From assembly GCF_013387485.1 (NCBI RefSeq), contig NZ_JABBXB010000001.1, positions 268,001 to 332,000 of the forward strand: a DNA stretch of 64,000 nucleotides. Direction: 5' to 3'. The notes beneath the pieces were generated by a model. That model was not told the DNA's origin. It saw only the letters and a program-made list of their open reading frames with translations, and searched no databases. Origin of the DNA: Stenotrophomonas sp. SAM-B (GTDB taxonomy: Bacteria; Pseudomonadota; Gammaproteobacteria; Xanthomonadales; Xanthomonadaceae). The translations under genes and the position numbers were made by a program. Of the stretch, positions 6,833-15,199 are shown piece by piece. Positions within the stretch are counted from its first letter, which is position 1; every line of letters begins with the position of its first letter.

Positions 6833-9660
6833 CAGTGCATCTCCCCGGTTTTTGCCGAACGGCGGGTGGGATCGATCTCGCCTTTGCGGGCGTTGCGGGT
6901 GCGCGAGGGCTTGATCGTGCCCATCATCGAGAGCATCAGCATCACGCCGCCGAACACCACCAGGTACACGCCGGTATCGAAGCCGATCGCACTGGCCAGC
7001 GGTACCTCGCCGATCAGCGGAAGGTGCAGGTCCAGATGACCGCTGGTCAGGAACGGCACGCCGAACAGCATCGAGGCGCAGCCACTGAGGATGGCGATCA
7101 GCAGGCCGGCACCGATGCAGCGGATGTAATCGAAGCCGAAGCGCGATTCCACCGAGGTGGTGCCCTGGATGACGTACTGGATCAGCAGCGGCACCGCCAG
7201 CACCAGGCCGGCGATGAAGCCGCCGCCGGGCGCGTTGTGGCCGCGCAGGAACAGGAAGATGGAAACGGTCAGGGTGAGCGGGAACATGACCTGGGCCAGA
7301 TCGGCCGGCACCGGCAGCTTGATCGGCGGGCCGGGCATGATCTGCTCCGGCGCCATCCGCGAACGGCGCAGCATGGCGTGCACCACCAGCGCGGCGATGC
7401 CGAACACGGTGATTTCGCCGAAGGTATCGAAGCCACGGAAGTCGACCAGGATCACGTTGACCACGTTCTGCCCATAGGCCTCCGGCAGCGCACGCGCCAG
7501 CAGCTCGCCGGCCATGGTGTTCGGCGGCAACGTCATGGCGGTGTAGGCCATCGCGGCCAGGCCGCCACCGGCGACGATCGCGATTACCGCATCGCGCCGC
7601 TTGCGCCAGACCGACTTCTCCGGCGGCGACTGGATCGGCAGGTAGTTCATGCCCAGCAGCATCAGCACCAGGGTGACCATCTCCACCAGCAGCTGGGTCA
7701 GCGCCAGGTCGGGTGCGGACAGGAACACGAAGGTCAGCGAAACCATCAGGCCGACGCCGCCGACCACCAGTACCGCCAGCAGGCGCTGCCGGTAGACGAA
7801 CAGCGCGCCCAGCGCGCAGGCCATCATCACCAGCCACAGCGCCCAGCCCAGCAGCGGGATCGGCTGCGGCGAGGGCCAGTTGGGCGAGGCCGGGTTGGCC
7901 ACGAACGGCGCGGCGGCGACGATGATCGCCACCACCACCAGCGCCATCAACATGCGTTGCAGGCTGCCGTTGGCCAGGCCCTGGGTGAGCCGGTGGGCGA
8001 AGCCGAACACCAGGTCCAGCTGCTTGTGGAAAATGTTGCGGCCGATGCTGCGGCTGACCACCGCATGCAGGTTGATCAGGCGGCGCAGGCCGAAGTACAG
8101 CGCGATACCGCCGATCACGCCGGCGATGCTCATCATCAACGGGGTATTGAAGCCGTGCCAGACCGAGAGGCTGTAGGCCGGCATCGCCGGGCCCAGGATC
8201 GACGACGCGGCGGCATGCAGCACCGGCGCGATGGTGATCGCCGGCGCGACGCCGACGGCCACGCAGACCACCACCAGGATCTCGACGGGCACCTTCATGA
8301 AGCGCGGCGGTTCGTGCGGCACCCGGTCCAGATCGTGCGGGCCCTTGCCGAAGAACGTGTCGTGCACGAAGCGCAGGCTGTAGGCCACGCCGAACACGCC
8401 GGCCAGCAGCGCGGCGATCGACATCACCACGCGCATGGTTTCCGGGCCGCCCGCGGTCAGCGCCTCGGCAAACAGCATTTCCTTCGACAGGAAGCCGTTG
8501 AGCAGCGGAATGCCGGCCATCGCGAGCGAGGCGATGATCGCCAGCGCGCTGGTGATCGGCATCAACCGCCGCAGGCCGCCCAGCTTGCGCATGTCACGGG
8601 TGCCGGTCTCGTGGTCGATGATGCCGGCGGCCATGAACAGCGACGCCTTGAAGGTGGCGTGGTTGAGGATGTGGAACACGCCGGCCACCACCGCCATCGG
8701 CGTGGACAGGCCGAACAGCATGGTGATCAGGCCGAGATGGGAGATCGTCGAATAGGCCAGCAGGCCTTTGAGGTCATGCTGGAAGATCGCGTTCCAGGCG
8801 CCGATCAGCAGGGTGATCGCCCCGATGCCGCTGACCGTATAGAAGAACAGATCGGTGCCGGCCAGCGCCGGATGCAACCGGGCCAGCAGGAACACGCCGG
8901 CTTTGACCATCGTCGCCGAGTGCAGGTAAGCCGAGACGGGCGTCGGCGCGGCCATCGCGTGCGGCAGCCAGAAGTGGAACGGGAACTGGGCGCTCTTGGT
9001 GAAGATGCCGGCCAGGACCAGGAACAGGGCATACGGGTACAGCGAACTGGCGCGGATCAGATCGCCGGCGGCGAGCACCGCGTCCAGTTCGAAGCTGCCC
9101 ACGATGCGGCCGATCAGCAGCACGCCGCCGAGCAGGGCCAGGCCGCCGCCGCCGGTGACCACCAGGGCCATCCGGGCGCCCTCGCGGGCGTCCTGGCGGT
9201 GCGACCAGAAGCCGATCAGCAGGAACGAGCTGATGCTGGTCATTTCCCAGAACACCATCAGCAGCAGCAGGTTGCCCGAGAGCACCATGCCGAGCATGGC
9301 GCCCATGAACAGCAGCAGGTAACAGTAGAAGCGGTGGGCGCTGTCGCGGGCGCTGAGATAGTAGTGGGCGTACATCACCACCAGCGCGCCGATCGCCAGC
9401 ACCATCCCGGCGAACATCCAGGCCAGGCCGTCCAGGCGCAGCGAGAAGGCCAGCCCGATCTGCGGAATCCACTCCCCGTAGCTGCGGACGATCCCGCCGT
9501 CCATGATCGCCGGGGTCATCGTCGCCAACAGCGCCAGTCCTCCCAGCGGAGCGGCCGCGGCTACCCAGGCGGCCGTGGAGCGGGAGGTGCGGCGGAATGA
9601 AGCGACGGCCACTGCCATCAGGAAGGGCAGGGCGAGCAGCAGGAGCAGACTAGGATTCAT
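6832..9660 (-). CDS. phaAB: Mrp/Pha antiporter fused subunits A and B
   Basis: 942 residues, the largest subunit and first gene of the operon. Residues 1-~770 are the MrpA part, related to NuoL: the region with LLLLMVFWEMTSISSFLLIG carries the conserved Glu, and SAQFPFHFWLPHAMAAPTPVSAYLHSATMVKAG is the classic ND5-like motif (residues ~222-254). Residues ~800-942 match MrpB (PGGGFIAGLVLAVPLLIQ). Fusion of A and B is typical of the six-gene group 2 Mrp operons such as pha of Sinorhizobium meliloti. The encoded complex exports K+ or Na+ for pH and osmotic homeostasis; which ion cannot be read from sequence. No strong SD is seen before the ATG at 9660. Confidence 0.95.
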   Translation of the reverse strand: MNPSLLLLLALPFLMAVAVASFRRTSRSTAAWVAAAAPLGGLALLATMTPAIMDGGIVRSYGEWIPQIGLAFSLRLDGLAWMFAGMVLAIGALVVMYAHYYLSARDSAHRFYCYLLLFMGAMLGMVLSGNLLLLMVFWEMTSISSFLLIGFWSHRQDAREGARMALVVTGGGGLALLGGVLLIGRIVGSFELDAVLAAGDLIRASSLYPYALFLVLAGIFTKSAQFPFHFWLPHAMAAPTPVSAYLHSATMVKAGVFLLARLHPALAGTDLFFYTVSGIGAITLLIGAWNAIFQHDLKGLLAYSTISHLGLITMLFGLSTPMAVVAGVFHILNHATFKASLFMAAGIIDHETGTRDMRKLGGLRRLMPITSALAIIASLAMAGIPLLNGFLSKEMLFAEALTAGGPETMRVVMSIAALLAGVFGVAYSLRFVHDTFFGKGPHDLDRVPHEPPRFMKVPVEILVVVCVAVGVAPAITIAPVLHAAASSILGPAMPAYSLSVWHGFNTPLMMSIAGVIGGIALYFGLRRLINLHAVVSRSIGRNIFHKQLDLVFGFAHRLTQGLANGSLQRMLMALVVVAIIVAAAPFVANPASPNWPSPQPIPLLGWALWLVMMACALGALFVYRQRLLAVLVVGGVGLMVSLTFVFLSAPDLALTQLLVEMVTLVLMLLGMNYLPIQSPPEKSVWRKRRDAVIAIVAGGGLAAMAYTAMTLPPNTMAGELLARALPEAYGQNVVNVILVDFRGFDTFGEITVFGIAALVVHAMLRRSRMAPEQIMPGPPIKLPVPADLAQVMFPLTLTVSIFLFLRGHNAPGGGFIAGLVLAVPLLIQYVIQGTTSVESRFGFDYIRCIGAGLLIAILSGCASMLFGVPFLTSGHLDLHLPLIGEVPLASAIGFDTGVYLVVFGGVMLMLSMMGTIKPSRTRNARKGEIDPTRRSAKTGEMH

Positions 9661-10019
9661 GCAGGGAATGCGGGATTCACGAGCAGGTCGTTCAGTCTAA
9701 CAGGCAGGCAATTGCTGCCGATACACCCGAATACGCCCTCAATTGCATCTAACGTGCACTGATTCATTTTTTCGGGGCGGCGCATGGCCCCATTCGGGTC
9801 CGTCGAAGGCCGTATGGAGGCCCACCCTCGACTTTGCCGATTGTGGCCGCCCGGAGGCCATCGAAACGGGTCCGGAACCAGTCGTCGCAGGGGCTGCGGG
9901 ACGGTCGGGGCGTGCACGAAGATGAACGGTGACCGACGCTCGAAAGGCCACTGCTGACGATGCTGGACGGTCCGGCGTGGAGTACCGGTGAGCGCGCCCG
10001 CTCGTTCAGGAAAAACAGG
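9661..10019. other. Intergenic region upstream of phaAB
   Basis: 359 bases without a convincing gene. The part near phaAB (9690-9780) is clearly less GC-rich than its surroundings, so it should hold the promoter of the antiporter operon, but I cannot point to a confident -35/-10 pair. Short open frames here have no recognisable product and no ribosome-binding site. Confidence 0.4.
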
Positions 10020-10505
10020 TCAGTAGCGCCAACCCATCCGGCGGTAGACCTTGGCCAGGACCCACAGCGGGCCGATCAGCAGATAGACCAGATCGGTCAG
10101 GAAACTCGGCTTGCGGCCTTCGTGCTTGTGCCCGATGAACTGCGCGACCCAGGCGACGGCAAAAACCCCCAAGGCCAGCCAGAACAGGTTCACCAGGCCG
10201 ATCTCGGCTTCCAGCAGGCGGCACACGCAGCCGCTGACGAAGAAGATCGCCAGCATGCCGTAGCCCAGCGTGCGCGAGAGGCGGTTGTAGAAACACCAGG
10301 CGGCGAACATCGCCAGGCCGGCCCAGATCCCGTTCTGGAACCAGGTGATCAGCGGCGGGAGGCACCACAGCAGGCCGATCACCGACCACAGGATCGCCGG
10401 AACGGCCACGACGTGGATGCGCTGGTTCAGCACATTGCGGTGATCGTCGGAATAGCTGGCGAAGTAGCGGTCGATCGGGCGTGCGAGCTGGGTGGCGGTC
10501 TGCAT
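10020..10505 (-). CDS. Mpo1-like (DUF962) integral membrane protein
   Basis: 161 residues with four hydrophobic segments. The N-terminus has the family motif YFASYSDDHRNVLNQRIHVVAVP (residues ~14-36), where the His residues correspond to the iron-binding positions reported for yeast Mpo1, an Fe-dependent dioxygenase acting on 2-hydroxy fatty acids. A second conserved block AWVAQFIGHKHEGRKPSFLTD follows near residue 125. In bacteria the role is not established; lipid alpha-oxidation is an inference. The ATG at 10505 starts directly before the conserved region. A REP pair lies immediately upstream. Confidence 0.8.
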   Translation of the reverse strand: MQTATQLARPIDRYFASYSDDHRNVLNQRIHVVAVPAILWSVIGLLWCLPPLITWFQNGIWAGLAMFAAWCFYNRLSRTLGYGMLAIFFVSGCVCRLLEAEIGLVNLFWLALGVFAVAWVAQFIGHKHEGRKPSFLTDLVYLLIGPLWVLAKVYRRMGWRY

Positions 10506-10529
10506 ACTGCGTCGCTTCCTCGGACAACG

Positions 10530-10601
10530 GTAGTGCCGGCCGCTGGCCGGCAACTCAGCATAGCCGAGTTCGTGAGGTTGCCGGCCAGCGGCCGGCACTA
10601 C
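10530..10601. repeat. Inverted pair of REP elements (REPIN-like)
   Basis: Two near-identical elements face each other: GTAG followed by TGCCGGCCGCTGGCCGGCA at 10530-10554, and its reverse complement ending in CTAC at 10577-10601, separated by 22 bases. Each is palindromic by itself and the pair can fold into one long hairpin. It sits between the Mpo1-like gene and purC. Confidence 0.9.
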
Positions 10602-10643
10602 CCCGGCAACGCCCCCAGCCACGTCGGCCGGGGGCGCAGGGAA

Positions 10644-11576
10644 TCAGTCGACCGAGATGCCGGCCAGGCGCTGCAGCGCCTCGGCGTACTTGGCGCGGGT
10701 GCGCTCGATGATCTCGGCGGGGATGCTCGGGCCGGGCGCGGTCTTGCCCCAGTCCAGCGTCTCCAGGTAATCGCGGACGAACTGCTTGTCGTAGCTCGGC
10801 GGGCTGGTGCCCACCTCGTACTCGTCGGCCGGCCAGTAGCGCGAGGAATCCGGCGTCAGCATCTCGTCCATGATGTACAGACGCCCGTCGGCATCGGTGC
10901 CGAACTCGAACTTGGTGTCGGCCAGGAGGATGCCGCGCTCGCGGGCGTACTCGGCCGCGAAGGCGTAGATGCGCAGGGTGGCGTCGCGCACGCGCTCGGC
11001 CAGGTCCGCACCGACCGCCTTGACCATCGCATCGAAATCGATGTTCTCGTCATGGTCGCCGACGGCGGCCTTGGTCGAGGGGGTGAAGATCGGTTCGGGC
11101 AGCTGTTCGGCCTGGCGCAGGCCATCGGGCAGCTCGATGCCGCTGATCTTGCCGGTGCGCTGGTAGTCCTTCCAGCCGCTGCCGATCAGGTAGCCGCGGG
11201 CGATGGCCTCGACCGGGACCGGCTTCAGCTTGCGGGTGACCACGGCGCGCTTGGCGTACAGGGCCGGATCCACGCCCTCGGGCAGCACGCTGGCGACATC
11301 GATGCCGGTCAGGTGGTTGGGCATCAGGTGTGCGGTCTTGGCGAACCAGAAGTTCGAGACCTGGCAGAGCATTTCGCCCTTGCCGGGAATCGGATCGGGG
11401 AGCACCACGTCGAAGGCTGACAGACGGTCGGTCGCGACCATCAGCAGGTAGTCCCCCGGCGGAGTGCCGGCGGGGAGCCGGTCGCGCGGAATGTCGAAAA
11501 CATCACGCACCTTGCCGCGATGGCGCAAGGGCAGGCCGGGGAGATCGGATTGCAACAACGTGGTCGGCACGGGCAC
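10644..11576 (-). CDS. purC: Phosphoribosylaminoimidazole-succinocarboxamide synthase
   Basis: SAICAR synthetase ligates aspartate to CAIR with ATP in de novo purine synthesis. The 310-residue protein has the long (yeast ADE1-like) form. GKVRDVFDI lies at residues 21-29 (nucleotide loop), [13 protein letters not shown] near 49-61, and [17 protein letters not shown] near 121-137. [26 protein letters not shown] near 223-248 holds the substrate and metal-binding acidic residues. Length and motifs are complete. It stands alone on the minus strand, divergent from the J-domain gene. Confidence 0.97.
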   Translation of the reverse strand: MPVPTTLLQSDLPGLPLRHRGKVRDVFDIPRDRLPAGTPPGDYLLMVATDRLSAFDVVLPDPIPGKGEMLCQVSNFWFAKTAHLMPNHLTGIDVASVLPEGVDPALYAKRAVVTRKLKPVPVEAIARGYLIGSGWKDYQRTGKISGIELPDGLRQAEQLPEPIFTPSTKAAVGDHDENIDFDAMVKAVGADLAERVRDATLRIYAFAAEYARERGILLADTKFEFGTDADGRLYIMDEMLTPDSSRYWPADEYEVGTSPPSYDKQFVRDYLETLDWGKTAPGPSIPAEIIERTRAKYAEALQRLAGISVD

Positions 11577-11713
11577 TCCTGAGGCTTCGTCATGACAGCT
11601 GTCCAGGGGACCCGGAGGGCCCGCACAGACAGCGGGCGGCCTAGTGTAAAGCGGGTTGGGCCCGCTGTGACGTAAAATGAGGATCCTTTATCGCCTCGGC
11701 TGCCCAGACCACC

Positions 11714-12043
11714 ATGCGCTGGTACGGAAAACTGCTCGGATTCATCGCTGGCGCCCTGTTGTTCAGGCCCAATCCGCTGTTCGGGGCCGTGGTCGGGCTG
11801 TTGCTGGGGCATGCCTTCGATGCCGACTGGTTCCGGCTGAACAGGGAAAACCCCTACCGCGAGCTGGGGCTGACCTCCGAGGCGACCGATGCCGAGATCG
11901 ACCTGGCCTACCGCCGGCTGATGTCCCAGTACCACCCGGACAAGGTGGTCGGCGCGGCGCCGGAGCTGCGCCAGCAGGCCGAGCGCAAGTCGCGCCAGCT
12001 CAATGCCGCCTACGACCGCATCAAGACCCTGCGCAAGCGCTGA
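11714..12043 (+). CDS. Small membrane-anchored J-domain protein
   Basis: 109 residues. An N-terminal hydrophobic segment (residues ~6-35: LLGFIAGALLF, GAVVGLLLGHAF) is followed by a J-domain: NPYRELGL, AEIDLAYRRLMSQYHPDKV with the essential HPD motif, then a C-terminal helix KSRQLNAAYDRIKTL. It resembles the membrane anchor and J-domain of DjlA, but the central TerB-like part is missing. It probably recruits DnaK to the inner membrane. AT-rich sequence GTAAAATGAGG at ~11669-11679 may be part of its promoter. rpe follows 42 bases downstream. Confidence 0.85.
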   Translation: MRWYGKLLGFIAGALLFRPNPLFGAVVGLLLGHAFDADWFRLNRENPYRELGLTSEATDAEIDLAYRRLMSQYHPDKVVGAAPELRQQAERKSRQLNAAYDRIKTLRKR

Positions 12044-12085
12044 TTCCGCGCGGCGCCCCCTTTCAACATCCTGAAGGCCCCGGCC

Positions 12086-12763
12086 ATGTCCAATTGCATC
12101 ATTGCTCCCTCCATCCTGTCCGCCGATTTCGCCCGCCTGGGCGAGGAAGTGGACAACGTGCTCGCGGCCGGCGCCGACTGGGTGCATTTCGATGTGATGG
12201 ACAACCATTACGTGCCGAACCTGACGATCGGCCCGCTGGTCTGCCAGGCGCTGCGCAAGCACGGCGTGACCGCGCCGATCGATGTGCACCTGATGGTGGA
12301 GCCGGTGGACCGGATCATCCCGGATTTCGCCGAGGCCGGCGCGACCTACATCAGCTTCCATCCGGAGGCCAGCCGCCACGTGCACCGCACGATCCAGCTG
12401 ATCCGTTCGCTGGGCTGCAAGCCGGGCGTGGTGCTCAATCCCGCCACGCCGGTGGACATCCTGGACTGGGTGCTCGATGACCTGGACCTGGTGCTGGTGA
12501 TGTCGGTGAATCCGGGCTTCGGCGGCCAGGCGTTCATTCCGTCGGCGCTGGACAAGGTGCGCGCCATCCGCAAGAAGATCGACGCCAGCGGCAAGGACAT
12601 CCGCCTGGAGATCGACGGTGGCGTAAAGGCGGACAACATCGGTGCGATCGCGGCGGCCGGTGCGGATGCGTTCGTGGCCGGCTCGGCGATCTTCAATGCG
12701 AAGACGAGCTACCAGGACATCATCGCGCAGATGCGCGGCAACGTCGCCGCGGCGCGGGGCTGA
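12086..12763 (+). CDS. rpe: Ribulose-phosphate 3-epimerase
   Basis: 225 residues, a TIM-barrel enzyme interconverting ribulose 5-phosphate and xylulose 5-phosphate in the pentose phosphate pathway. Diagnostic sequences are [17 protein letters not shown] at the N-terminus, [20 protein letters not shown] (metal-binding His and catalytic Asp), [32 protein letters not shown] and IDGGVKADN (second catalytic Asp and phosphate loop). Complete. The next gene starts 3 bases after the stop, so the two are co-transcribed. Confidence 0.98.
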   Translation: MSNCIIAPSILSADFARLGEEVDNVLAAGADWVHFDVMDNHYVPNLTIGPLVCQALRKHGVTAPIDVHLMVEPVDRIIPDFAEAGATYISFHPEASRHVHRTIQLIRSLGCKPGVVLNPATPVDILDWVLDDLDLVLVMSVNPGFGGQAFIPSALDKVRAIRKKIDASGKDIRLEIDGGVKADNIGAIAAAGADAFVAGSAIFNAKTSYQDIIAQMRGNVAAARG

Positions 12764-12766
12764 GCC

Positions 12767-13255
12767 ATGGGACCGGTGGCTGCCGTGACGATCCGCGTGG
12801 CCACCGCTGACGATGCGGCGCTGATCCTGCGTTTCATCCGCGAACTGGCGATCTACGAGAAGGCCGAGGCGTCGGTGCAGACCGACGAAGCGGGCATCCG
12901 CGCGAGCCTGTTCGGGCCGGAGGCGAAGGCGCACGCGCTGATCTGCGAGGCCGACGGCGTGGCGATCGGGTATGCGGTGTACTTCTACAACTACTCGACG
13001 TGGCTGGGCCGCAACGGGATCTACCTGGAAGATCTGTACGTGAGTCCGGAGCATCGCGGCAGTGGTGCGGGCAAGGCGCTGCTGCAGCACATCGCGCGGA
13101 TCGCGGTGGCCGGGAACTGCGGCCGTTTCGAATGGTCGGTGCTGGATTGGAACGAACCGGCGATCCAGTTCTACGAAGCCGCCGGCGCGAAGCCGCAGAG
13201 CGAGTGGACGGTGTACCGGATGGAAGGCGAGGCGCTCAAGGCCTTTGCCGGCTAG
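12767..13255 (+). CDS. GNAT family N-acetyltransferase, SSAT2-like
   Basis: 162 residues with the GNAT fold. TIRVATADDAALILRFIREL forms the N-terminal strand and helix. The segment FYNYSTWLGRNGIYLEDLYV followed by SPEHRGSGAGKALLQHIA gives motif A with the acetyl-CoA pyrophosphate loop R-G-x-G-x-G/A. CGRFEWSVLDWNEPAIQFYE is motif B. This arrangement is closest in memory to spermidine/spermine or thialysine N-acetyltransferases, so an amine or amino acid side chain is a plausible substrate. ATG at 12767 is placed just after the rpe stop; a GTG at 12785 would also fit. Confidence 0.85.
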   Translation: MGPVAAVTIRVATADDAALILRFIRELAIYEKAEASVQTDEAGIRASLFGPEAKAHALICEADGVAIGYAVYFYNYSTWLGRNGIYLEDLYVSPEHRGSGAGKALLQHIARIAVAGNCGRFEWSVLDWNEPAIQFYEAAGAKPQSEWTVYRMEGEALKAFAG

Positions 13256-13264
13256 GCTGCCCAG

Positions 13265-13858
13265 ATGGCTGAGGCCTCAAGGACAAGCGCCATCGCCGCA
13301 CTCCGCCAGGCGCTGCCGGCCTCCATCGCACTCTGCAGGCAGGCATTGGAGGCGTCGGGCGGCGATCTGCAGGATGCCCATGCGTACGTCGTGCGTCAGC
13401 TCGGCGCCGATTACATGCGACACACGGGTGTGGACGCCGCACAGGCTGCCGCCGATCTGCATGCAACCGGCCATGACGTGGAGCGCGCCATCGCCCTGTG
13501 GCGGCGTCAGCACCCCTTGCCGCCGTTCGCCGCGATCGCAAAGGGGCGCCCCATGGCTGCGGAGTTTGCTGCTGCGGAACCCGGGCTGCAGCGTTTCGCC
13601 CATGTTCTTCCGGGTGCGCAGGGTGTCCACGAACTGCGCTTGATCACCCATGCCGTGCGCTTCACCGAGACCGCCTACGGTTTCGATTACGACGTCGCCT
13701 TGCGCGACGCGCAGACCCGGGTGGAACGCTTGTTCGCGTCCGGCCTCCCGGCGCTCGCCGCCCTGCTGCAGGCGCAGGCGATCGACGAAGGGATGCTGCG
13801 CAGTCTCGATGCCTTTGACAGCTGTCTGTTGCATAGCGCCATCGAGGCCTATCTCTGA
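13265..13858 (+). CDS. Hypothetical protein with UBA/TS-N-like helical motifs
   Basis: 197 residues, no signal peptide or membrane helix. Residues 10-45 (ALRQALPASIALCRQALEAS, GGDLQDAHAYVVRQL) and 58-80 (AQAAADLHATGHDVERAIALW) each look like a small three-helix unit of the UBA or EF-Ts N-terminal type, in which a G-D-(x)-E/Q-x-A turn precedes the last helix. The C-terminal half (residues ~100-197) is helical with no known motif. The gene begins 9 bases after the acetyltransferase, so it probably belongs to the rpe operon. A role in protein or ribosome binding is only a guess. Confidence 0.65.
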   Translation: MAEASRTSAIAALRQALPASIALCRQALEASGGDLQDAHAYVVRQLGADYMRHTGVDAAQAAADLHATGHDVERAIALWRRQHPLPPFAAIAKGRPMAAEFAAAEPGLQRFAHVLPGAQGVHELRLITHAVRFTETAYGFDYDVALRDAQTRVERLFASGLPALAALLQAQAIDEGMLRSLDAFDSCLLHSAIEAYL

Positions 13859-13879
13859 GCAGGCAGCCATGCCGCCCAC

Positions 13880-13910
13880 AAAAAAAGACCGCACCATTGC
13901 TGGTACGGCC
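13880..13910 (-). terminator. Intrinsic terminator on the minus strand
   Basis: Read on the minus strand, a 9-bp stem (13887-13910, loop AGCAAT) is followed by seven U residues (13886-13880). Two of the pairs are G-U and form only in the minus-strand RNA; in the plus-strand RNA they would be A-C mismatches. This fixes the orientation. No minus-strand protein gene lies upstream of it. Confidence 0.75.
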
Positions 13911-13995
13911 CTGGGAACTGCGGGAGGCTGATCCTGCCTCCATCCATCTTCCCTGCTATGGCCTTCCATTCTCCGGGGGATCGGTGACGCTTTGA
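13880..13995 (-). ncRNA. Candidate small RNA ending at the minus-strand terminator
   Basis: Between the 13.9-kb terminator and yegS the minus strand holds no convincing protein gene, yet the terminator is well formed. Just before it the minus strand has a perfect 6-bp stem-loop, GGAGGC with loop AGGATCA and then GCCTCC (13923-13941). C-rich single-stranded stretches (TTCCCAGGG, ATCCCCCGG) lie beside it, as in Hfq-dependent xanthomonad sRNAs with C-rich loops. The 5' end is not visible; 13995 is an estimate. No -35/-10 pair can be assigned with confidence. Confidence 0.4.
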
Positions 13996-14061
13996 TGACG
14001 TTCACCGGCGGCCACGCCGTCCGCTGCTAGCCTTCGCTTCCCCACTCCCTGGAAGTACCGC

Positions 14062-14994
14062 ATGACCCGTCCCCATTGGCGTTTGATCCTCAACGGAAAG
14101 GCCACCGGCAATGAGGATGTGCGCGAGGCGGTGGCGGCGATGCGCGAGCGCGGGGTGCAGCTGGAGGTGCGGGTGACCTGGGAATCGGGCGATGCCGAGC
14201 GCTACGTGGCCGAGGCGATCGCGCACGGGGTCGATACGATCATCGCGGCCGGCGGTGATGGCACGCTCAGCGAGGTGGCCGAGACGCTGGCGCATCGCGA
14301 GGAGTCCGCCGACGCGCTGCCTTCGCTGGGGCTGTTGCCGCTGGGCACGGCCAATGATTTCGCCACGGCGGCCGAGATTCCAGATGCACCGCTGGCAGCG
14401 CTGGAGCTGATCGCGCACGCGCCGGCACGCCCGGTCGATCTGCTGCGCATCGATGCCGATGGCAAAGTGTGGTGGTGCGCGAACGTGGCCAGCGGCGGCT
14501 TCGGCACCGACGTGACGGTGGAGACCGACGAGGGCCTGAAGAAAGTGCTTGGCGGGCTGGCCTATCTGGTCACCGGGGTATCGCGGCTGGGGCGCATCGA
14601 TCCGATCCAGGCGCAGGTCCGGGCGCCGGGGTTCGCGTGGGCCGGCGGCTTCATCGCACTCGGCGTGGGTAATGGCCGCCAGGCCGGCGGCGGGCAGGTC
14701 CTGTGCCCGGAGGCCCTGATCGATGACGGACTGTTGGATGTCACCGTCATTCCTGAGCTGAGCGGGGAGGTGACGTCGACCCTCGCGGCACTGGTCAAGG
14801 GCGGCAAGCGCGGCGCGCTGGAGCAGGTGGCCGAGCGCGTCCAGGCGCCGTGGGTGGAGATCGAGGCCGAGCTGCCGCTGACGCTCAACCTGGATGGCGA
14901 GCCGGTCCAGGCCCGGCATTTCCGCATCGACTGCGTGCCGGGCCGGGTCAACCTGCACGTGGCGCTGGACAGCCCGCTGCTGTCGCGCGGCTGA
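14062..14994 (+). CDS. yegS: Lipid kinase YegS
   Basis: 310 residues of the diacylglycerol kinase catalytic family. The nucleotide-binding signature [17 protein letters not shown] (residues ~60-76) and [15 protein letters not shown] (residues ~91-105) are intact. [15 protein letters not shown] sequence [14 protein letters not shown] follows at ~140. YegS phosphorylates phosphatidylglycerol in vitro. The length equals that of E. coli YegS (299) within about ten residues. It is preceded by the candidate sRNA locus and followed by the trp leader region. Confidence 0.93.
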   Translation: MTRPHWRLILNGKATGNEDVREAVAAMRERGVQLEVRVTWESGDAERYVAEAIAHGVDTIIAAGGDGTLSEVAETLAHREESADALPSLGLLPLGTANDFATAAEIPDAPLAALELIAHAPARPVDLLRIDADGKVWWCANVASGGFGTDVTVETDEGLKKVLGGLAYLVTGVSRLGRIDPIQAQVRAPGFAWAGGFIALGVGNGRQAGGGQVLCPEALIDDGLLDVTVIPELSGEVTSTLAALVKGGKRGALEQVAERVQAPWVEIEAELPLTLNLDGEPVQARHFRIDCVPGRVNLHVALDSPLLSRG

Positions 14995-15037
14995 TGCGCC
15001 GGGCGGCGCCGGGTTCCATCCGGTGCCGTCAATGCGG

Positions 15038-15043
15038 TACAGT
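15038..15043 (+). promoter_or_regulatory. Possible -10 element of the trpE promoter
   Basis: TACAGT at 15038-15043 lies 18 bases after TTCCAT (15014-15019). Transcription would begin near 15050, exactly at a GTG that opens the leader reading frame, which would make the leader transcript nearly leaderless. Both hexamers are imperfect. Confidence 0.35.
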
Positions 15044-15049
15044 CGCCGG

Positions 15050-15199
15050 GTGTCCATTCTGACGACCCCGCATACCCTTTCTTCCGCTCGCCGTTGGTGG
15101 CGATGGTGGCCTGTTGCCGTCGTCCGTCCCGCCACCGCCGTTTCCCGGAAGGAAAGTCGTCTTGATCACGCTCGAGCAGTTCCAGCAGCAGGCCGCTGA
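15050..15199 (+). CDS. trpL: Putative trp leader peptide overlapping the trpE start
   Basis: A 49-codon frame starting at GTG 15050 (or ATG 15032, 55 codons) contains TGG TGG CGA TGG TGG at 15095-15109, i.e. Trp-Trp-Arg-Trp-Trp. Four Trp codons in five just before trpE are the hallmark of Trp-responsive attenuation. Unusually, the frame does not stop before the structural gene: it runs through the trpE ribosome-binding site and ends at TGA 15199, 38 bases inside trpE in another frame. No U-tract terminator lies between the Trp codons and trpE. A CCCTTTCTTCC tract at 15075-15085 is complementary to the trpE SD. Confidence 0.6.
   Translation: MSILTTPHTLSSARRWWRWWPVAVVRPATAVSRKESRLDHARAVPAAGR

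Noticed and set aside
6814..9600. A 928-codon open frame on the plus strand opposite phaAB
   Set aside because: It is rich in Gln, His, Arg and Asp and mirrors a strongly conserved membrane protein. Long antisense frames are common in GC-rich DNA; there is no start signal or recognisable domain.
9657..9951. Small minus-strand frames of 70-86 codons upstream of phaAB
   Set aside because: No ribosome-binding site, no motif, and the region is where the operon promoter should be.
15050..15161. A classical transcription attenuator for trpE
   Set aside because: No stem followed by a U-run exists between the Trp codons and the trpE start, so a terminator-based mechanism is not supported; a translational one is proposed instead.
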